Positions 21,606 to 34,997 of a DNA stretch of 64,000 nt are shown here, piece after piece. A program made the translations under genes and the position numbers. The number at the start of each line of letters is the position of its first letter. The stretch's first letter is position 1. The DNA comes from Phyllostachys edulis. Lineage: Eukaryota > Streptophyta > Magnoliopsida > Poales > Poaceae. The notes under the pieces were generated by a model, which had not been told where the DNA came from, searched no databases, and saw nothing but the letters and a program-made list of their open reading frames with translations. The DNA is taken from assembly GCA_036346405.1 (NCBI GenBank), contig CM070566.1, forward strand, positions 17,789,533 to 17,853,532. The letters run 5' to 3'.

Positions 21606-23044
21606 TTCTTGAGTCAGCTATTCTGGACCGAATGTGGGTAGCCCATTAGAGTGACCGGTTATTGCAGGAGGTCAGAAAATGTTTAGGTGAGGGTAAAGGG
21701 GGAGATTTCAGTATGGATGATTCTGGTACTTTGCGGTTTAAGGGTCGCCTTTGTGTTCCACAAAAGGCGGAGGTCAAAGATGATATCTTGAGGGAGGCTC
21801 ATCGCACCCCGTACACTGTTCATCCGGGTGAGACAAAAATGTACCGTGACCTGAAACAGAATTTCTAGTGGAAAAGGGTGAAGGTGGATATCGCTAATTA
21901 TGTGGCTTCTTGTGGTGTTTGTCAGCAAGTGAAGGCAGAGCATAAGTATCCTACAGGGTTGTTGCAGCCTTTGGAGGTTCCTCAATGGCCTTGGGATGAT
22001 ATCTCTATGGACTTCATGCTTGCGTTTCCTCGATCGCCGCGAGGGAAGGATGCAGTTTGGGTAATAGTGGAACGTTTCAGCAAATCTGCACACTTCATTC
22101 CTATCCGCACGACAAACTCAGCGAGCGATTTGGCTCCTATTTACATGCGTGAGATTGTGAGGTTGCATGGTGTACCAAAGGCCATTATTTCCGATAGGGA
22201 CGCCAAGTTTGTCTCCAAGTTTTGGGGGAGTCTGCAGAGTGCGCTGGGCACTCAGCTTCGTCTTAGTATGACATTTCACCCACAGACGGATGGACAGTTA
22301 GAGCGTACCATTTAGATTTTGGAGGACATATTGCGGTCTTGCGTTTTGTCTTGAAAAGGTAGTTGGGAGGATCAGTTGCCATTGGCAGAGTTTGCTTATA
22401 ACAATAGTTACCATTCTAGTTTTAAAGCCGCACCATTCGAGGTTTTGTATGGGCGGAAGTGCAGGTCACCACTTTGTTGGGATGTAGTGGGTGAGAAGGC
22501 AGTTTTGGGCCCAGATTGGGTTCAGAGGACCGTTCAGCATGTAGCCTTGGTGAGGCAGAATCTACTGGCAGCTCAGAGTGGATAGAAAAGCTATACAGAT
22601 GTGAGGAGACGAGAGTTGGAGTTTGAAGTGGGGGATCAAGTACTCTTGAGAGTGTCTCCCACTAAAGGTGAGCTTAGCCCGAGGTATGTTGGGCCTTTTT
22701 CGATTTTGGCACGGAATGGAAAATTGGCATATTGTTTAGACCTTTCAGAATCCATGCGTGGTGTGCATAATGTATTTCATGTCTCCATGTTGAGGAAGTA
22801 CTTGAGGGATTCGGAGTATATAATCCCGCTAGAACTTTTAACCATTGAGCAAGATCTATCTTTTGAATCTAAGCCGGTGCAAATCTTGGAGAAGTTAGAA
22901 CGAGTCTTAAGGAACAAAACGTTGAAGTATGTCAAGGTGCTATGGTCGCATCAGACCGAGAGAGAGGCCACTTGGGAATTGGAGTCTCGCATGTGCGAGC
23001 AATATCCAGAATTGTTCATAGCAGGTACGTGGTACTGCTGGTAA
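21606..23044 (+). pseudogene. Gypsy-A integrase with C-terminal chromodomain
   Basis: The zinc-binding domain reads HRTPYTVHPGETKMYRDL then SCGVCQQVKAEH. The core reads WDDISMDFMLAFP (first Asp), AIISDRDAKFVSKFW (second Asp) and HPQTDGQLERTI (Glu). Then come YNNSYHSSFKAAPFEVLYGR, the GPY/F-type module RYVGPFSILARNGKLAY with VHNVFHVSMLRKY, and a chromodomain-like YVKVLWSHQTEREATWELES. Stops lie near 21867, 22314, 22352 and 22585. Chromodomains are known to steer insertion to heterochromatin. Confidence 0.9.
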
Positions 23045-23104
23045 ATTCTAGCTGTGATTGTTCTTTGGCGTTGAGCGTGATTAGAATTCGGGGTCGAATT
23101 CCAT

Positions 23105-23119
23105 TTAAGGGGGGTAGAA
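23105..23119 (+). promoter_or_regulatory. Polypurine tract of Gypsy-A
   Basis: tttaaggggggtaga lies directly before the LTR start TGTAATACCCC. Confidence 0.8.
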
Positions 23120-25235
23120 TGTAATACCCCAAATATATTTAAGTGAGAAGAAAGAGTTTAGGGAGGAGAATTAATTAGAGAGTGAATTTAACAAATGTTT
23201 CAGGGGGGTTTTGAGTATTTTAGACAACCTGGGCTATGGGCTCTCGGCCCACAGCATTTAGGCCCAAGGGGGAAGGGCAGCCGACCACTTAAAGGGGGGA
23301 GGGGGGGACCCTAGGGTGCCCCTTTCCTCCCCCTGGCCACCACTCCCTCCTCTCCCTGCGCCTCCTCCCTCCCTGTCCAGGCCTTTGCTGCGCCTCCACC
23401 CCCTGGTGAGTCTTCCTGCTGCCGACCAAGCCACCATTCCTTGCTGCCGGCCAAATAGAGGAAGGGGGAAAGATCCCCATTGGGGTGGCCAGCCAAGAAG
23501 AAGGAAGGGGGAGAAGGGAGAAAAGAAGGGAGAGGGATCTCGTTATTGATCTTGCAACCTTCAGCGCATTCTCCAAGGGTAATTCTCAATTCCGTTCATT
23601 TAGACTTGTAGTTTTGTGATTTGGCAATATTGGGTATTAGATCGAATTCTGGCAGTCTGTAATGCTCTGTAGTTTTAGAGTTGTTAGCTGCGAAATTCGA
23701 TCTGGCCATCTCCTAGAGAATTGTGGGTAGCGTCTTTAGCTTTCCGTAGGATCTTGGATCAAGGCATTTGGATGAACGGATCATTAGTTATGGATTTTAC
23801 AACGTTGCTGTCCAGAGGCTCTGTCAGAATTCTGGCAGTTTGTATTAACTAGATATTAGAAATTAGCTAACGAATTATTTAGAGGATTTCACCAACATGA
23901 AAATTGTAGGTTATTTAATAAGGTTTCTAGAAAGCTAGAGAATGTAATTTTTGGATGATCGTACTGGAAGTTGTGTAAGTTTTAGTTGCACTGTCCAGAA
24001 CCTCTGCCAGGGTTTAGCAGCTCTAGTAACATGTTTAGTAGAGAATGGCAGAATCTGGGAAGTTGACCAACTATATTAATATGGGTAACTTAGTAAGCTT
24101 TCCAGAAAATCAAAGAACTCTATTTTTGAGTAAACAGAAGAAAAGATATGATTTTTAGAAGAGGACTGTTCTGTTTTGGGACAGATCGATGTTCATGGGA
24201 GTTGGTATTTTTGGGTTGCGCTAGGGAGCGTAGTTAATTGTATTTTTTAAAGCTATGTCATGTTCAGAAATGTCCTCTTAGTGTGGTTGTTAAAAATGCT
24301 CAGGTGGTGGTTTCATTCCCGGGGCAGCACCCTCTTCGCATCGTCAAGCTTCATACTGTTGAGGCAAGTGCACTTAGTGGGTAGAAAAATTAAAGTGGAT
24401 GTTCATGTATGTCTGTATTATGATTTTGTTCTTTACTCATGGCTGTCGCTGCTGGTCATTACATTCTCATGTTGAATAAATGAATAGACTCATATGCATC
24501 ATGTTATTATCCTTGAGACTTGGCCACGTGGTGGCCAAGTATTGATTTTTGAGGTCCCCGTTATGTATTAGACAGGCATGAGGTCCCCACACTTGTGGAG
24601 TGTGGGCTATGGTCTCTGTGCTAGAAGGCACAGGCATGGGTATGCATCGACGGATGCATACTCCGCATTACTGGTAAATGCAAAGAGAAAAGATAAGGTG
24701 CATTTGTGGCATTTGCATTGCATAAGCATATGAGCTGATTTGATATGAAGTATTGTGATTGAGAGATTGTGTTAAAGACGAATGTTGAATTACTATCTTA
24801 TTTGTACTTTGCTGAGTCATGGACTCACACTTGTTGTTTGTTTATCTTTTAGGTACCTAATATACGGACGTCATGCATGGGAAGGACTAGTAATAAGGAT
24901 TGATGCACTCTACTACGAACAACTTCATGAATGATAAATTCTGGAATATGATATCATAATTGAGCAAACCGCTAAGATGATTTTTTATTGGTTATATCTT
25001 TATGCACCTGTTGCTTTGTAATAGATTGACTAGCATTGCTTGGAGGTTTCTATGATTATGATTTAAGTTGGATGTTTAAAATATTTTTTTATGCTATTGA
25101 TAATTGTTAGAATCTCTTATATGATTAACTATACAAAGGAGGTTTTGCCAAAATTTAGTGTAATGTTTTAGATTTTAAATTGTTACCTTCTTGTTTTAGT
25201 AACATTTCAGGCTCATGTTGGGCTGGGGTGTTACA
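23120..25235 (+). repeat. 3' LTR of Gypsy-A
   Basis: 2116 bp from TGTAATACCCC to GGGGTGTTACA, with matching short inverted ends. The left third has a GC-rich, C-tract segment (about 23290-23450). No second copy is in the window. Confidence 0.85.
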
Positions 25236-27658
25236 CTACTGGCTCTGGAATTGTTGGTTGTCTACTCTCGCGTTTGCTAATAACGGACCCTGGTTAGTTC
25301 GTTTTAGGGGGTGATATTTATCGGGGGTTGTTTAATTTAATTCTCGATTAAATTATTTCTAACGTATCAATTATCTGTCTAATTTAGTGAGTTCTAACAG
25401 TGGTCAATTTAGTTATACAGTCTCGGATTAATTTTACACTTTTCTTGCTTTTATTTTCTATCGGTTGGGCTACTGCTATCTATCCTCACGTGGTTCATCC
25501 ATTTGTATTTCATGCTATTCGTCCGATAACCACAGGTATGCCGCATACACACTACGTCGTACTGATGTTTAGTTCTACTACTAACCCTACTACTAAAACC
25601 TTTTACTAACACTAATCCCTCTCTCTCTCCTACCTAATACCTAACACTACTCCCTCTCTCTCCTCTATCTTTTTCGGCCGACAGCCCCCGGGCCTCCCAT
25701 CCTTCTTCCCCTTTTTTTTCCCATTTCTCCTTTTCTTCTCCCCATTCCCCCATTCTTCTTCCTCCTGGTGCTTTGCTTCGGTGCCTCCTTCCTTTAGCTC
25801 CCGGCTCGGCCTAGCACCTCCGGTTGTTGCCTTTGCCGCTGGCATGCCTGCGCCTCCTGGCTCGTCCGTGCTGCTCAGCGTGGCTCGTTTCTACCCGCTG
25901 CTCGCCCACCCGCCATTGCACTGCCTCGTGCCTCCGGCCCACCACCGCCCCCTTGCGGCTCGGCCCGGTCCTAGGCCGTCGGTCATCCCCCCTTTTTCCT
26001 CCTCTGTTGTTTCGGTTTTTATGCTTTGAGTTTGTTGCTTTTGCTGATGTGGGTTGATTTATTCTCATGCATGGTGAAGGTGATGGGGGTGGGCTGCTAT
26101 GGCTAGCTACGGCGGGGATCGTGGCCTCCCGCACGTCGAGGAGTGCGAGGCCGTCGGGTGCGCGTAGCTGTGCCGACGGTACGCTGTCGTTGCCGAGGTA
26201 TATTACTCCCCTCTCTACTCCCTCTCTGCTCCCTACCCTCCCTTGCCCTGTGATGGATTGGGTGGATGTTGTGGTTATTGCCGAATGTTTTCTCTGTGCA
26301 TGGTTTGGCTAACATGTTGTGGTTCGGATTGGGCAGCAATACGAGTGGGGAAAAATGGCGGGTTACCTGGTTCAGCTCGGCTGGGTTGGGAATGCCAGTG
26401 ATGTTTGGCTATGGTGGTGATGGTACTGGTGCTCTCCACTTGTTCTTGCTAGTCCCTTCTGTTTCTCCTTGTTCTTGTTAGCTTGGTCTGGTCAGCTTGT
26501 GGTCAATGACGGTTCTAGTTGCTGCTAATGTCGTCCTCGTTCCATCGTCTTCCCCATTTCCTTTGCACTCCTCTTCTCCTTTACTACTTCTCCGTGGGTG
26601 GTTTGTTTGTGGCAATGGTGGTGATGCCTGGCTTGTTCTTTGTTCTTGGCCGAACAGGGCACTTGCTTGTTGCTTGGTTTGGTTGAGGGATGAACTAGGG
26701 GTTGGAATGGGGTGGCTTTGGCTGGCTATGGCTTTGCTCTTGGCTTGTTTGCTTGCTCTGCCAAGGGAGAGCAGTGGTGTTGTGGGCTTGCTCTTGGTGG
26801 TTTGGGTTGGTTGTGGAGGAATGCCAAATGCATTGGCAGAAGCTTGGCTGTAGGTTGGATTTTTATGTGGGGCTTGAGTAGGCTTCGGCTGCTGTTGTTT
26901 CTTTCCTGGTTTGCCCTGGCTCTGTCCTCATCTATCACTCTAAGGGTTGTTTTGTTGGGTAAAGCCCATGGACCTTTGGTCCATAATCCACTATTCATCG
27001 GATTTTCTGCAGTTAATGTAAGTCGATATAACATGGGTGTTAGATTTTCTATAACTGCCGGCTAATGAAACCAACTAACGTGAGATGGTGCCGATTGACC
27101 TTGGTCGGTCTGGGAATCTCGAGGATCTTCATGCGATCTAACGGCAATCCATCTTTACTCTAACTCTTCTTTATCGCATTTGGTTTGCTACTTGTCCACT
27201 GGTTGTTGGTGGACGATGGAACTGTGGGCCGGGTTTCGGATTGGCCGGGGAAGGGTTCTACGATCCTGGCGATACACAGACAAGGATGCAAGGGCTTCGA
27301 CTATATGGAAGACTTTATTGTTTTCTTTTGTAATGTAGTCAAAGCTGTAATTTATATTTTGATCTTGTTGTAACGGATTCTTGCAATCAATTCCGAGTTT
27401 GTATAACTGATTTACTTTTGCTTCTAATGGATTTTTGTAATTGACTCTAAGTTATATCGCTGCTGTATTTTTGCTACAATAATTCATATTGAAAATTCTG
27501 TTGATGAACCTTTGATAATATAGCCTTGTATGAATTTGTTTGACGATGTGTTTGCTATCAATCTGAACTTATGTTTCATTCCTGATTAGATGAATTTTTT
27601 CTATTGCTAATTATCAATTAGCGTTGTTTAGATTAATTTGAGTTTTAGGGATCTCACA
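25236..27658 (-). repeat. Probable 3' LTR of Gypsy-B (minus strand)
   Basis: On the minus strand a polypurine tract is followed by an LTR-type start TGTGAGATCCC (from 27658 down). The sequence down to 25236, where Gypsy-A's LTR ends, has LTR character, with a GC/CT-rich middle (about 25620-26230) and no coherent protein. The exact lower end was not found because the inverted terminal motif is not visible at the junction with Gypsy-A. Confidence 0.55.
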
Positions 27659-27674
27659 TCCTCCCCTCTTAGGA
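27659..27674 (-). promoter_or_regulatory. Polypurine tract of Gypsy-B
   Basis: On the minus strand, ctaagaggggagga precedes the LTR start at 27658. Confidence 0.75.
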
Positions 27675-27705
27675 ACATTTTGTCCCCGAAATCGGATTCT
27701 CACTT

Positions 27706-28115
27706 TTACAGGTTGGGGTAGGCTTCGTTTACTTCTTCCTCTTTTTCCCACATAGCTTCATCGATAGAGTGGTTCTTCCACTGTACTTTGTAAGAACAGA
27801 TAGTCCGGTTCCTTAACTTTTGGTCTTCTGTGGCTAGGATTTTCACTGGGTGTTCTTTGTAGGTTCGACCGTTTTGTAGTGGTATATCGAGATTAGTTAA
27901 GTGCTGAGATAGTTCCTTCAAGCATTTTCTAAGTTGTGAGACATGGAATACATCGTGAATCCTTGATAGCTTAATCAGTAGTTCCAATTTATACGCTAGG
28001 GTGCCTTTACGCTCTAAGATCCGAAACGGTCCGACATGCCGTGGACTTAGTTTTATTTTTAATCCGAATCGGCGCACCCCACGCATAGGTGATACCTTTA
28101 GATACTGTCGGACCT
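27706..28115 (-). pseudogene. Gypsy-B integrase C-terminus
   Basis: Minus-strand frame: YLKVSPMRGVRRFGLK, LSPRHVGPFRILERKG, LAYKLEL and IHDVFHVSQLRKCL, then SYKVQWKNHSIDEAMWEKE and a stop. This is the GPY/F module plus a chromodomain-like tail of a Gypsy integrase. The rest of integrase is missing; upstream coding resumes only at 31020 with RNase H. Confidence 0.88.
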
Positions 28116-28121
28116 GGGAGT

Positions 28122-31015
28122 AACATCCCCAAATTCTCTATGTATTTCTGAACTAGACCCATGATCAGTAGCTAGTTCACACACTAAACAAATATGTTAA
28201 CATCCATAAATCGCATAACTTTATTAATAAATATCAGAGTTGATTACAAGAAAGGCTTACAAGCTAACAATAAACAAACACAACGGAAGATGATGAAGAA
28301 GTAGTAGAGTCCAGCTGATCTGTTATGGGCAATCGACTGGGGTAGCGGCCTAGTCATCGAGATCCACACACGTAGCTAAGTCCTTCTCCTCTGAAATTTA
28401 TTTGCATTAAGCAAGGGTGAGCACAAACAACCGTGCTCCGCAAGTTACACCCAATAACAGATATAATGCATGCAGGATAATGTCAACGGAAGGTTTGTAT
28501 GGCTATTTTGCATAAAGCTACATTTCCATGTTTAAATACAATTACTAAGTTCCAAAGCAATTTTAACTTATAATCAAACTTTTATTTTGATTCATCATTT
28601 CTCAAGTGTAGGATAAACATCCATACACCAAAGGTGAAGGACTAGCCCCCTTACACCAGGCTTTCTACCCACATTTCCCAATTGGATGAAAATATCCAAA
28701 AACATCTGAGTTTGAAATTATTTTAAAAACAAAACCATGTCTAATCCACGAAAGGCTTTGCTTAGCATGTCCATGACCGTGGACACGGCTATTCAAATAG
28801 TTTGACACTCTGCAGAGGTTTTAGAACTTTACCCACAAGAGATAATCAACTTTTAATGTCCGTCTGACACACTTCCGAAGGTGTGCGACTAAGTGATTAT
28901 CACAAGGTCTTTACACTGCACCATCCCCAAAGTAGTTATGCTCGCTAAGGTTTCGTTGTCGTAGGCTTCACACCACATGACAACCCCCTCTTGTGCCATG
29001 TGGTTATTAAAATAAGTCTTCACGACACCCACTCATCAACATGGCACAACTAACAGTGGAACTTTGCAAATTAATTAGCCCGGTCTGTCCCATGCTAGAC
29101 TTGTGGTAGTACGATTTTGGCTTAACAATCTGCAGCTCGCAGACCAGTCCTTAAATAATTGGGCGACTTCCGAACAAACCCTTGGGCCTCAAACATTGGA
29201 TGAATTGAGCCCGTGCATAAATTTGCACCCACCAACGGTACAATTCGCCTAAGTCCAAACTAGTTTTATTTTATTTTTCATGTCAAAACATTTTCTAAAC
29301 TTCCTATGGTAAAAACAATACCATAGTCTCAATTTTTAAATCAAACTTTGAATGTTTGGCTAAATTCCCCAAATTCAAGATTTTGGTCTAAGCATTGTCT
29401 AAGCATAAAGTTTTCCAACTTATTTTATCTTAACTAAGGTAACAAGGGAATGACTATACAAATATCAATATTGGCCATACAAATGAAATGGATTAACTAG
29501 GAATTTAAAATAACTGGACTATAAATAAGCATGCAATAATTTAAAATTGAATTTAAATAATGGGCTCAAATATGATCAAAGAATGTAACTTGCCTTGTTC
29601 AATTATTTGTTTTGAAATGGCTTCGAAATCTGACTCTCTGAAGTCGTCGAAATCTATATGCGAAAATAAGCCAAATTCAAACAAAATTCAAATAAACTCC
29701 CAATCAAACAATTTTGGTTTATATGGCTAGATCTTGATTTTATATGAATTTAGAAATTTGAATCACTTCAATCGGAGCTCGAACGAAGGAGAACGGGCTC
29801 TCAGGAGTTTGAAAATCACATGAAATGATGAAATTAGAATTTCTAGAATTATTTTTCTAAAGGAAAAGGATTTACTACGTCATGCTAACGTTAGCGCCCG
29901 AATTTCATTTTCGGTTGAAAGATTTTTTTAAAGGAAATTGGTTTGAGTCAATGAGAGGTGGTCTAGGGTTTTATGGACTGGGTCTGTGGAAATGGGTTTG
30001 GTCCACAGTGGACCGGCTCATGAAACAGTGCATTCCACGCAAGCGATGACACACATGCGCATACGTGGGCTGCCACGTGGGCAAAGGTGCTGAGCTAGCC
30101 GTGACATGGCGATTTGGCGGTGTACACGCCAAAGACAGCCTCGGCGGCGGCTCGGCGTTGAGCTCTCGGCGGTATTGCGTGCCTGGCGATTTCTAGCGAG
30201 GGGCTCAACAGAGAGAGGGGAGCGCGGGGGAGTCTAGGGCATACCTCAGCGGCGACTAGGCGTGAAGAGGTCATCGACGGTGAGGCAAAATGTGGCGGCG
30301 AGGACCGGGTCGAAGGCGGTGCGGCGATTCGATGTGTTTTCGGCGAAGATGGTGGGCGCACAGTGAAGAACGTGAGGCGGCAGTGATGAAGAGGTGGTTG
30401 GGGTGGCTGGGGAGTCGTCGATGGCGGCGCAATCGCCAAAAGAAAAGCTTGCGGCCGGCGATGAAAGAACTCAAATTTTGGCGAAAATAAGAGGGGAGGA
30501 GAGGGGAGAATTGGAAGGTGAGGTGAGGAGGAGGAGCGGCTAGGGAGGAGATCGAGCTTGCGGGTTCTTCGGCGGCCGTTGAAGATTCTGGCGAACGGAT
30601 GTGTGAAAAAAAGGGGATATGGGTGGAACGGGGCGGCGGGATAAGGAGACGACGATGCGCACGTGCTCGCGAGAAATGGGGAAGGGAAATGACAATGTTG
30701 ACGTGTGGGCCCGGAGTAGAGAGAGAGAGACAGAGGGTGAAGGACGGGTGGGGCCTGGTTGTCTATGAGATGGAGAGTGAGAGGTGCGGGAGAGGGTGGG
30801 CTGGCGGTTTGGGCTGGGAAAGAAATAGGGAATGGGCCGGGATTTTGGGTTTCGACTCAAAAGAGAAGGAGGTTTTAAATTGATTTCCTAATTTCAGAAA
30901 TTGCAACAAAACGAAATAGCTTTTAGAAAATAGTACAAAGAGTCCAAAAATTCTAGAACAATTCACAGAAATTCTTTGAAATATTTTGAACTTAATAAAA
31001 TTATTTCCAACTTAA
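28122..31015 (-). repeat. LTR-like block interrupting Gypsy-B (minus strand)
   Basis: On the minus strand this 2.9-kb block ends ...GGGGATGTTAC at 28122, an LTR-type end. Its lower part resembles the block just above 34998 (shared ggcaatcgactg, cgacctagtc and cacacac segments), so both belong to related Gypsy LTR families. A GC-rich segment lies at 30100-30860. It is flanked by Gypsy-B integrase on one side and Gypsy-B RNase H on the other, so it is an inserted, possibly solo or truncated LTR. The LTR start at the high end was not found. Confidence 0.55.
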
Positions 31016-31019
31016 AGTT

Positions 31020-31985
31020 GGCTTTTTATTTTTGGTAACATAACTTAGGCCTTAAGGCACCTAAAACCACATTGGCTTTTCCGGAGTGGTAATTGATGGT
31101 TAACTCATAATCTTTAATTAATTCTAACCATCGTTTTTGCCTCATATTTACCTCTTTCTAGGTAAAGATGTATTTGGGGCTTTTGTGGTTACTGTACAAC
31201 GTGCACTTAGATCCATAGAGATAGTGTCTCCAAATTTTCAGGGCAGAGACTACGGCTCCCAATTCGAGATCATGTGTGTGATAATTCATCTCACAGGGCC
31301 ACAATTGTCTCGAAGCATATGCGATGACTTTCTCATCATGCATTAGCACACATCCTAGTCCATATTTCGAGGCATCGCAATAAACCACATAGTCAATTCC
31401 GTCCTTAGGTAGCGCTAGGATAGGTGCTGTGGTTAAGCGTTGCTTTAATTCTAGGAAACTTTTCTCACATACTTCCGTCCATACATACTTTACATCTTTC
31501 TTCAGGAGTTTTGTGAGGGGTGAGGTGATTTGGGAAAATCCTTTTATGAACCTTCGATAGTATCCTTTGAATCCTAGGAAACTCTGAATTCCTATAGTAT
31601 TCGTTGGATGCTTCCATGAGGTGATTGTTTCAATTTTCGAAGGTTTCACTTCGATTCCTCTCCCAGATATTTACTTCGATGTCCTAGGAATTCCACTTGG
31701 TCAAGCCAAAATTCACATTTACTGAATTTGGCAAAGAGTTGGGTTTCTCGGAGAATCTTGAGGGCGATAGTGAGGTGCTGCAAATGTTCTTTCTCACTTT
31801 TAGAGTTGATCAGGATGTCGTCAATGAAGACAACGATGAATTTGTCTAGATATTTCATGAATAATTTATTCGTTAGATTCATGAATACGGTAGGGGCATT
31901 GGTCGTTCCGAAGGGAACTACGGTGTACTCATGATGCCCAAACCAAGAGACAAAAGCTGTCTTATCAACTCGGAGATGTGCTCAA
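31020..31985 (-). pseudogene. Gypsy-B reverse transcriptase and RNase H
   Basis: Minus strand: DKTAFVSWFGHHEYTVVPFG, then KYLDKFIVVFIDDILINS (FIDD active site, about 31810-31850), VEFLGH, SFLGFKGYYRRFIKGFSQI, then RNase H YASRQLWPCEMNYHTHDLEL and YLYGSKCTLYSNHKS, ending QKRWLELIKDYELTINYHSG at about 31060. Frames change at about 31650 and 31900. The block ends at 31985, where coding similarity stops. Confidence 0.9.
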
Positions 31986-33494
31986 TGGCGACCAGAGCTC
32001 ACCAATGGCGGTGAATTTGGCGAAGAACAGCGGCGGCAACGCTAGGGCTATTTCTTTGATTCCGATGAAGATGTGGTGATTAGGGAAAAGGTGGCGGGGG
32101 CTGCAGCGATGCTCGTGACGCACACGCCAACGCCTTAAATAGGCTGTAGCGGCGGGGCCACAAAGGAGTCCAAACGTGGCACAGAGGCAGAGTCCTGAGT
32201 GCGCACGGTTGAAGACGATGAACCATGTCCCGGGTGGGACCCACTCATCAGTGACGCAAGCTCGGGAGGAAACGCATAGTAAAAGGCGACACTGAGGCAG
32301 ACTGGTGGGGTCAAGGCAGCCGCACCAAATGCATCGCACACTCTCGGGCGATCTCCACCCAAGCAGCTATAAATAGACCCATGTCTCCCTAGTGACCTCC
32401 CTTCGCCACGCCAGACCGCATTACATCTTCTCCCATCATCAATTGAGTCTGAAGCACATGGTAAGACCAAGCTCCGATTTTCGGCCGTGGCACCACCCCA
32501 TCGTCGTCGGCGCTCTAGAGATCCCCAAGATCCTCCACCCACACTATGTTCCAGTCTACCATAAGTAAATCCCCTCAGTTGATTCCACTCTTTGTTCACT
32601 GAAACCACCACCGACCTCGTTCTTCCCCCCCCCCCACAAAATGATCCACGAATCAATGAGCATATTTGTGTATCTGATAAGAAGAAACTCAAGTAGTTGA
32701 TGCTCAAACCAACATTTGAGTGCAAGCATTCCATTTTCCCTGAAAGTACCAAGATATACAAAGATCTCAAAGTTGAATTATGATGATCCCATATAAGGCA
32801 AAAGGTCACAGAATGTGTTACCATGCGTGTGGTATACAAGAAAGTCAGACTAACATGTCAGAAGCTAGTTGGAATTCTCCTGCCTCCAAGAATTCAAGCA
32901 TGGGATTTCCCAGGACCCAATCGGGATATAATTTCTTGAAAGGTGAGTGGTTGATGATTTTGATAGGGTCGGCAGCACAGCGTGGACGACGTGACGGCCT
33001 GAGCGATGGCGAGTAATGGCCGAGTGACAACATTTGCCAGCTACCTCTGGTTTGATCGAGGGAATACGACCGAAGGAGCTGTCCTGGCTACACCGGGTTC
33101 GGTAAGCCACTGGTTAGAGGAACAGGAAACAGGGGGAAAGAGAATAGGCTATAGAGAAAATTGAGAAAAGGATTGTAATGGAATCTTAGGTTCTAAAACT
33201 CTAATGTTTTCTCTAGGATTTCCGTATGCAATGGTAAACATAGATTGATATTTGGCAAACACTTCTAATTAGACTTTTTGAATGTTCAAAGAGTTAGGTC
33301 TTAGAATTCTATACTCGCGATCTTAGGGTTTTCTGTACTTTAAGACTTTCATTTCTTATTGCTTGTGCTAGCAAAAGAACACACAAAATTCAAATAATCT
33401 CAAAAATGTAGGCAAAAATGATGGCAACCGATATTCGCATAAAAAGTTTTAAAAATCATGTATTTCTGCATTTGTGGGTTTTTGGGATGTTACA
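31986..33494 (-). repeat. 3' LTR portion of Gypsy-D (minus strand)
   Basis: On the minus strand an LTR start TGTAACATCCC lies at 33494, directly after a polypurine tract. The block runs down to 31986, where Gypsy-B RT begins; its end is therefore missing or displaced. It holds no recognisable protein. Confidence 0.55.
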
Positions 33495-34997
33495 AACTAT
33501 CCCCCTTAAAAAGAATCTCGACCCTGAGATTCCGGTAGACGGAAAGAATAAGATAGGACGAGGAGGAAGAGAGACGTTGTGGAGGATGCTGACGCAATCA
33601 TAGTTGCTTTGCCGGCTCCTGATGTTGCGAGTCTTCATCGTGGTCGTCCTTTGTTTTCTTTATGACAGCCATAAATTTTCTGTTGATGGATTGATAGTAA
33701 TTGTACATATTTGAAGGAATAGCTAGCCTTGGAGATGCCGATATAATAACTGTATCCCGCTCATCATGTCCTATTTTCCCTACTAGAATCCAATTATTCC
33801 CTTTTAGCCTACTAATTTCCCTAAGTTAAACTCTATGTTTATCTTATAATCGACGTTACCACCACAATTTTTAGTTTGTGTATCCTCCTAGTTGGTCTGA
33901 TTTTCTTTAATAGAAGTTGTTGTACCACCCATTTATAATTGTATGTAATCGTATTGATTTGACATTTCTACATTTAGCTATCCCTACAGATCAACTACCT
34001 TTCAATTGATCCTGATTACATGCAATTGTATTTGATTCCACCAATTATCATATAATTCATTACTATCTAGTCTACTAATGCTAAATCAATATTTTCTAGT
34101 ATAAATCGAATTTTCCTTCAGTACTACTTTCAATTATGTTAATTCTCCTGATATCCAATCTTAGAAATTGCTAATAATCTAGTTATTCACCACATGATGT
34201 GTATAAATTCAACAATATGTGAAATGTTTGATTCATCCTCAAAATCACACGATACCCTTGATACATTTGCATTAACTACATATCGTGCAAGTCTTCTATG
34301 GCATCGCCTAGACCTAAGGACACAACATGTGCCAATCCATTGTTTGGACTACCTTACGTGCCTTGTTGGTCAGGGGCTGCTTCATAGAGACATTACATGC
34401 TAGTTATGTGGATCTTGATGTCTGGTGGTGCTTCCAGTAAGAGAGTAGCCTGATATAGGGAGAAGATCGCGGGGACGAGATAACTAAACCCATTTTTCTT
34501 CTTTAAAATTGAGAATTTAACATATCGAAAGTAGGGGAGGCTCAACCAAATCACACAAATATTTTAAAACAAGCTTTTCCTATGACTACGAAATATGACG
34601 CCCGGGCAAAATAGGAAATACACAGGTTCCAACTAAAATCTCATGAAAGTACAATCGTCTACTCGTGGTATCACATACGGGAGTGCACAGTTCTGCGCAC
34701 AAGGGTCACTCAAAATGAGATTGCCCTACCTTAGCAAGTCGTCATGTTCCTTAACTTAAAAATTTGAAGCTAGGGTAAGGGAAGAGAAAACTAATCATCT
34801 TTTGAAATCAAATGAAGATCTAACATAGATAAGAAAGAGAGAGTAATCATTAGGAGGGATGCGAATGAGAAACATTACTTATATTTTTCACAAAGCTTTT
34901 GTAGGCGAAGATAGGTTTTGAAAACTTCCACTAATGAAACTAACGGCCATGCTAACTAAGGTCATGACCTAGAGTCGATATGCTCTGATACCAAGTT
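33495..34997 (-). mobile_element. Gypsy-D internal region, no coding capacity seen
   Basis: About 1.5 kb between a polypurine tract (33495-33516, minus-strand tttttaagggggata) and a primer binding site (34982-34993). No gag or pol motif is readable on either strand. This suggests a non-autonomous LARD-like derivative, or an element that lost its coding DNA. Confidence 0.6.
34982..34993 (-). promoter_or_regulatory. Primer binding site of Gypsy-D
   Basis: gctctgatacca on the plus strand is TGGTATCAGAGC on the minus strand, four bases from an LTR-type end (tttcaca) at 34998. Confidence 0.82.

Larger units (their letters stand above)
20608..25235 (+). mobile_element. 5'-truncated Gypsy chromovirus with 2.1-kb 3' LTR (Gypsy-A)
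   Basis: The element starts abruptly inside RT (YGHFEFNVMSFGLTNAS at about 20616) and runs through RNase H, integrase and a chromodomain to a polypurine tract and a long 3' LTR (23120-25235). The domain order RT, RNase H, INT is that of Gypsy (Ty3); the C-terminal chromodomain places it among chromoviruses, resembling the Tekay/Del group. The 5' LTR, gag, protease and the RT N-terminus are absent, so no target duplication can be tested. Confidence 0.92.

Noticed and set aside
25781..27065. Several 70-118 codon frames on both strands
   Set aside because: They sit in a probable Gypsy LTR with GC/CT-rich composition; none has a known domain and they overlap.
34194..34403. 70-codon frame in the Gypsy-D internal region
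   Set aside because: No gag, pol or other similarity; consistent with chance.
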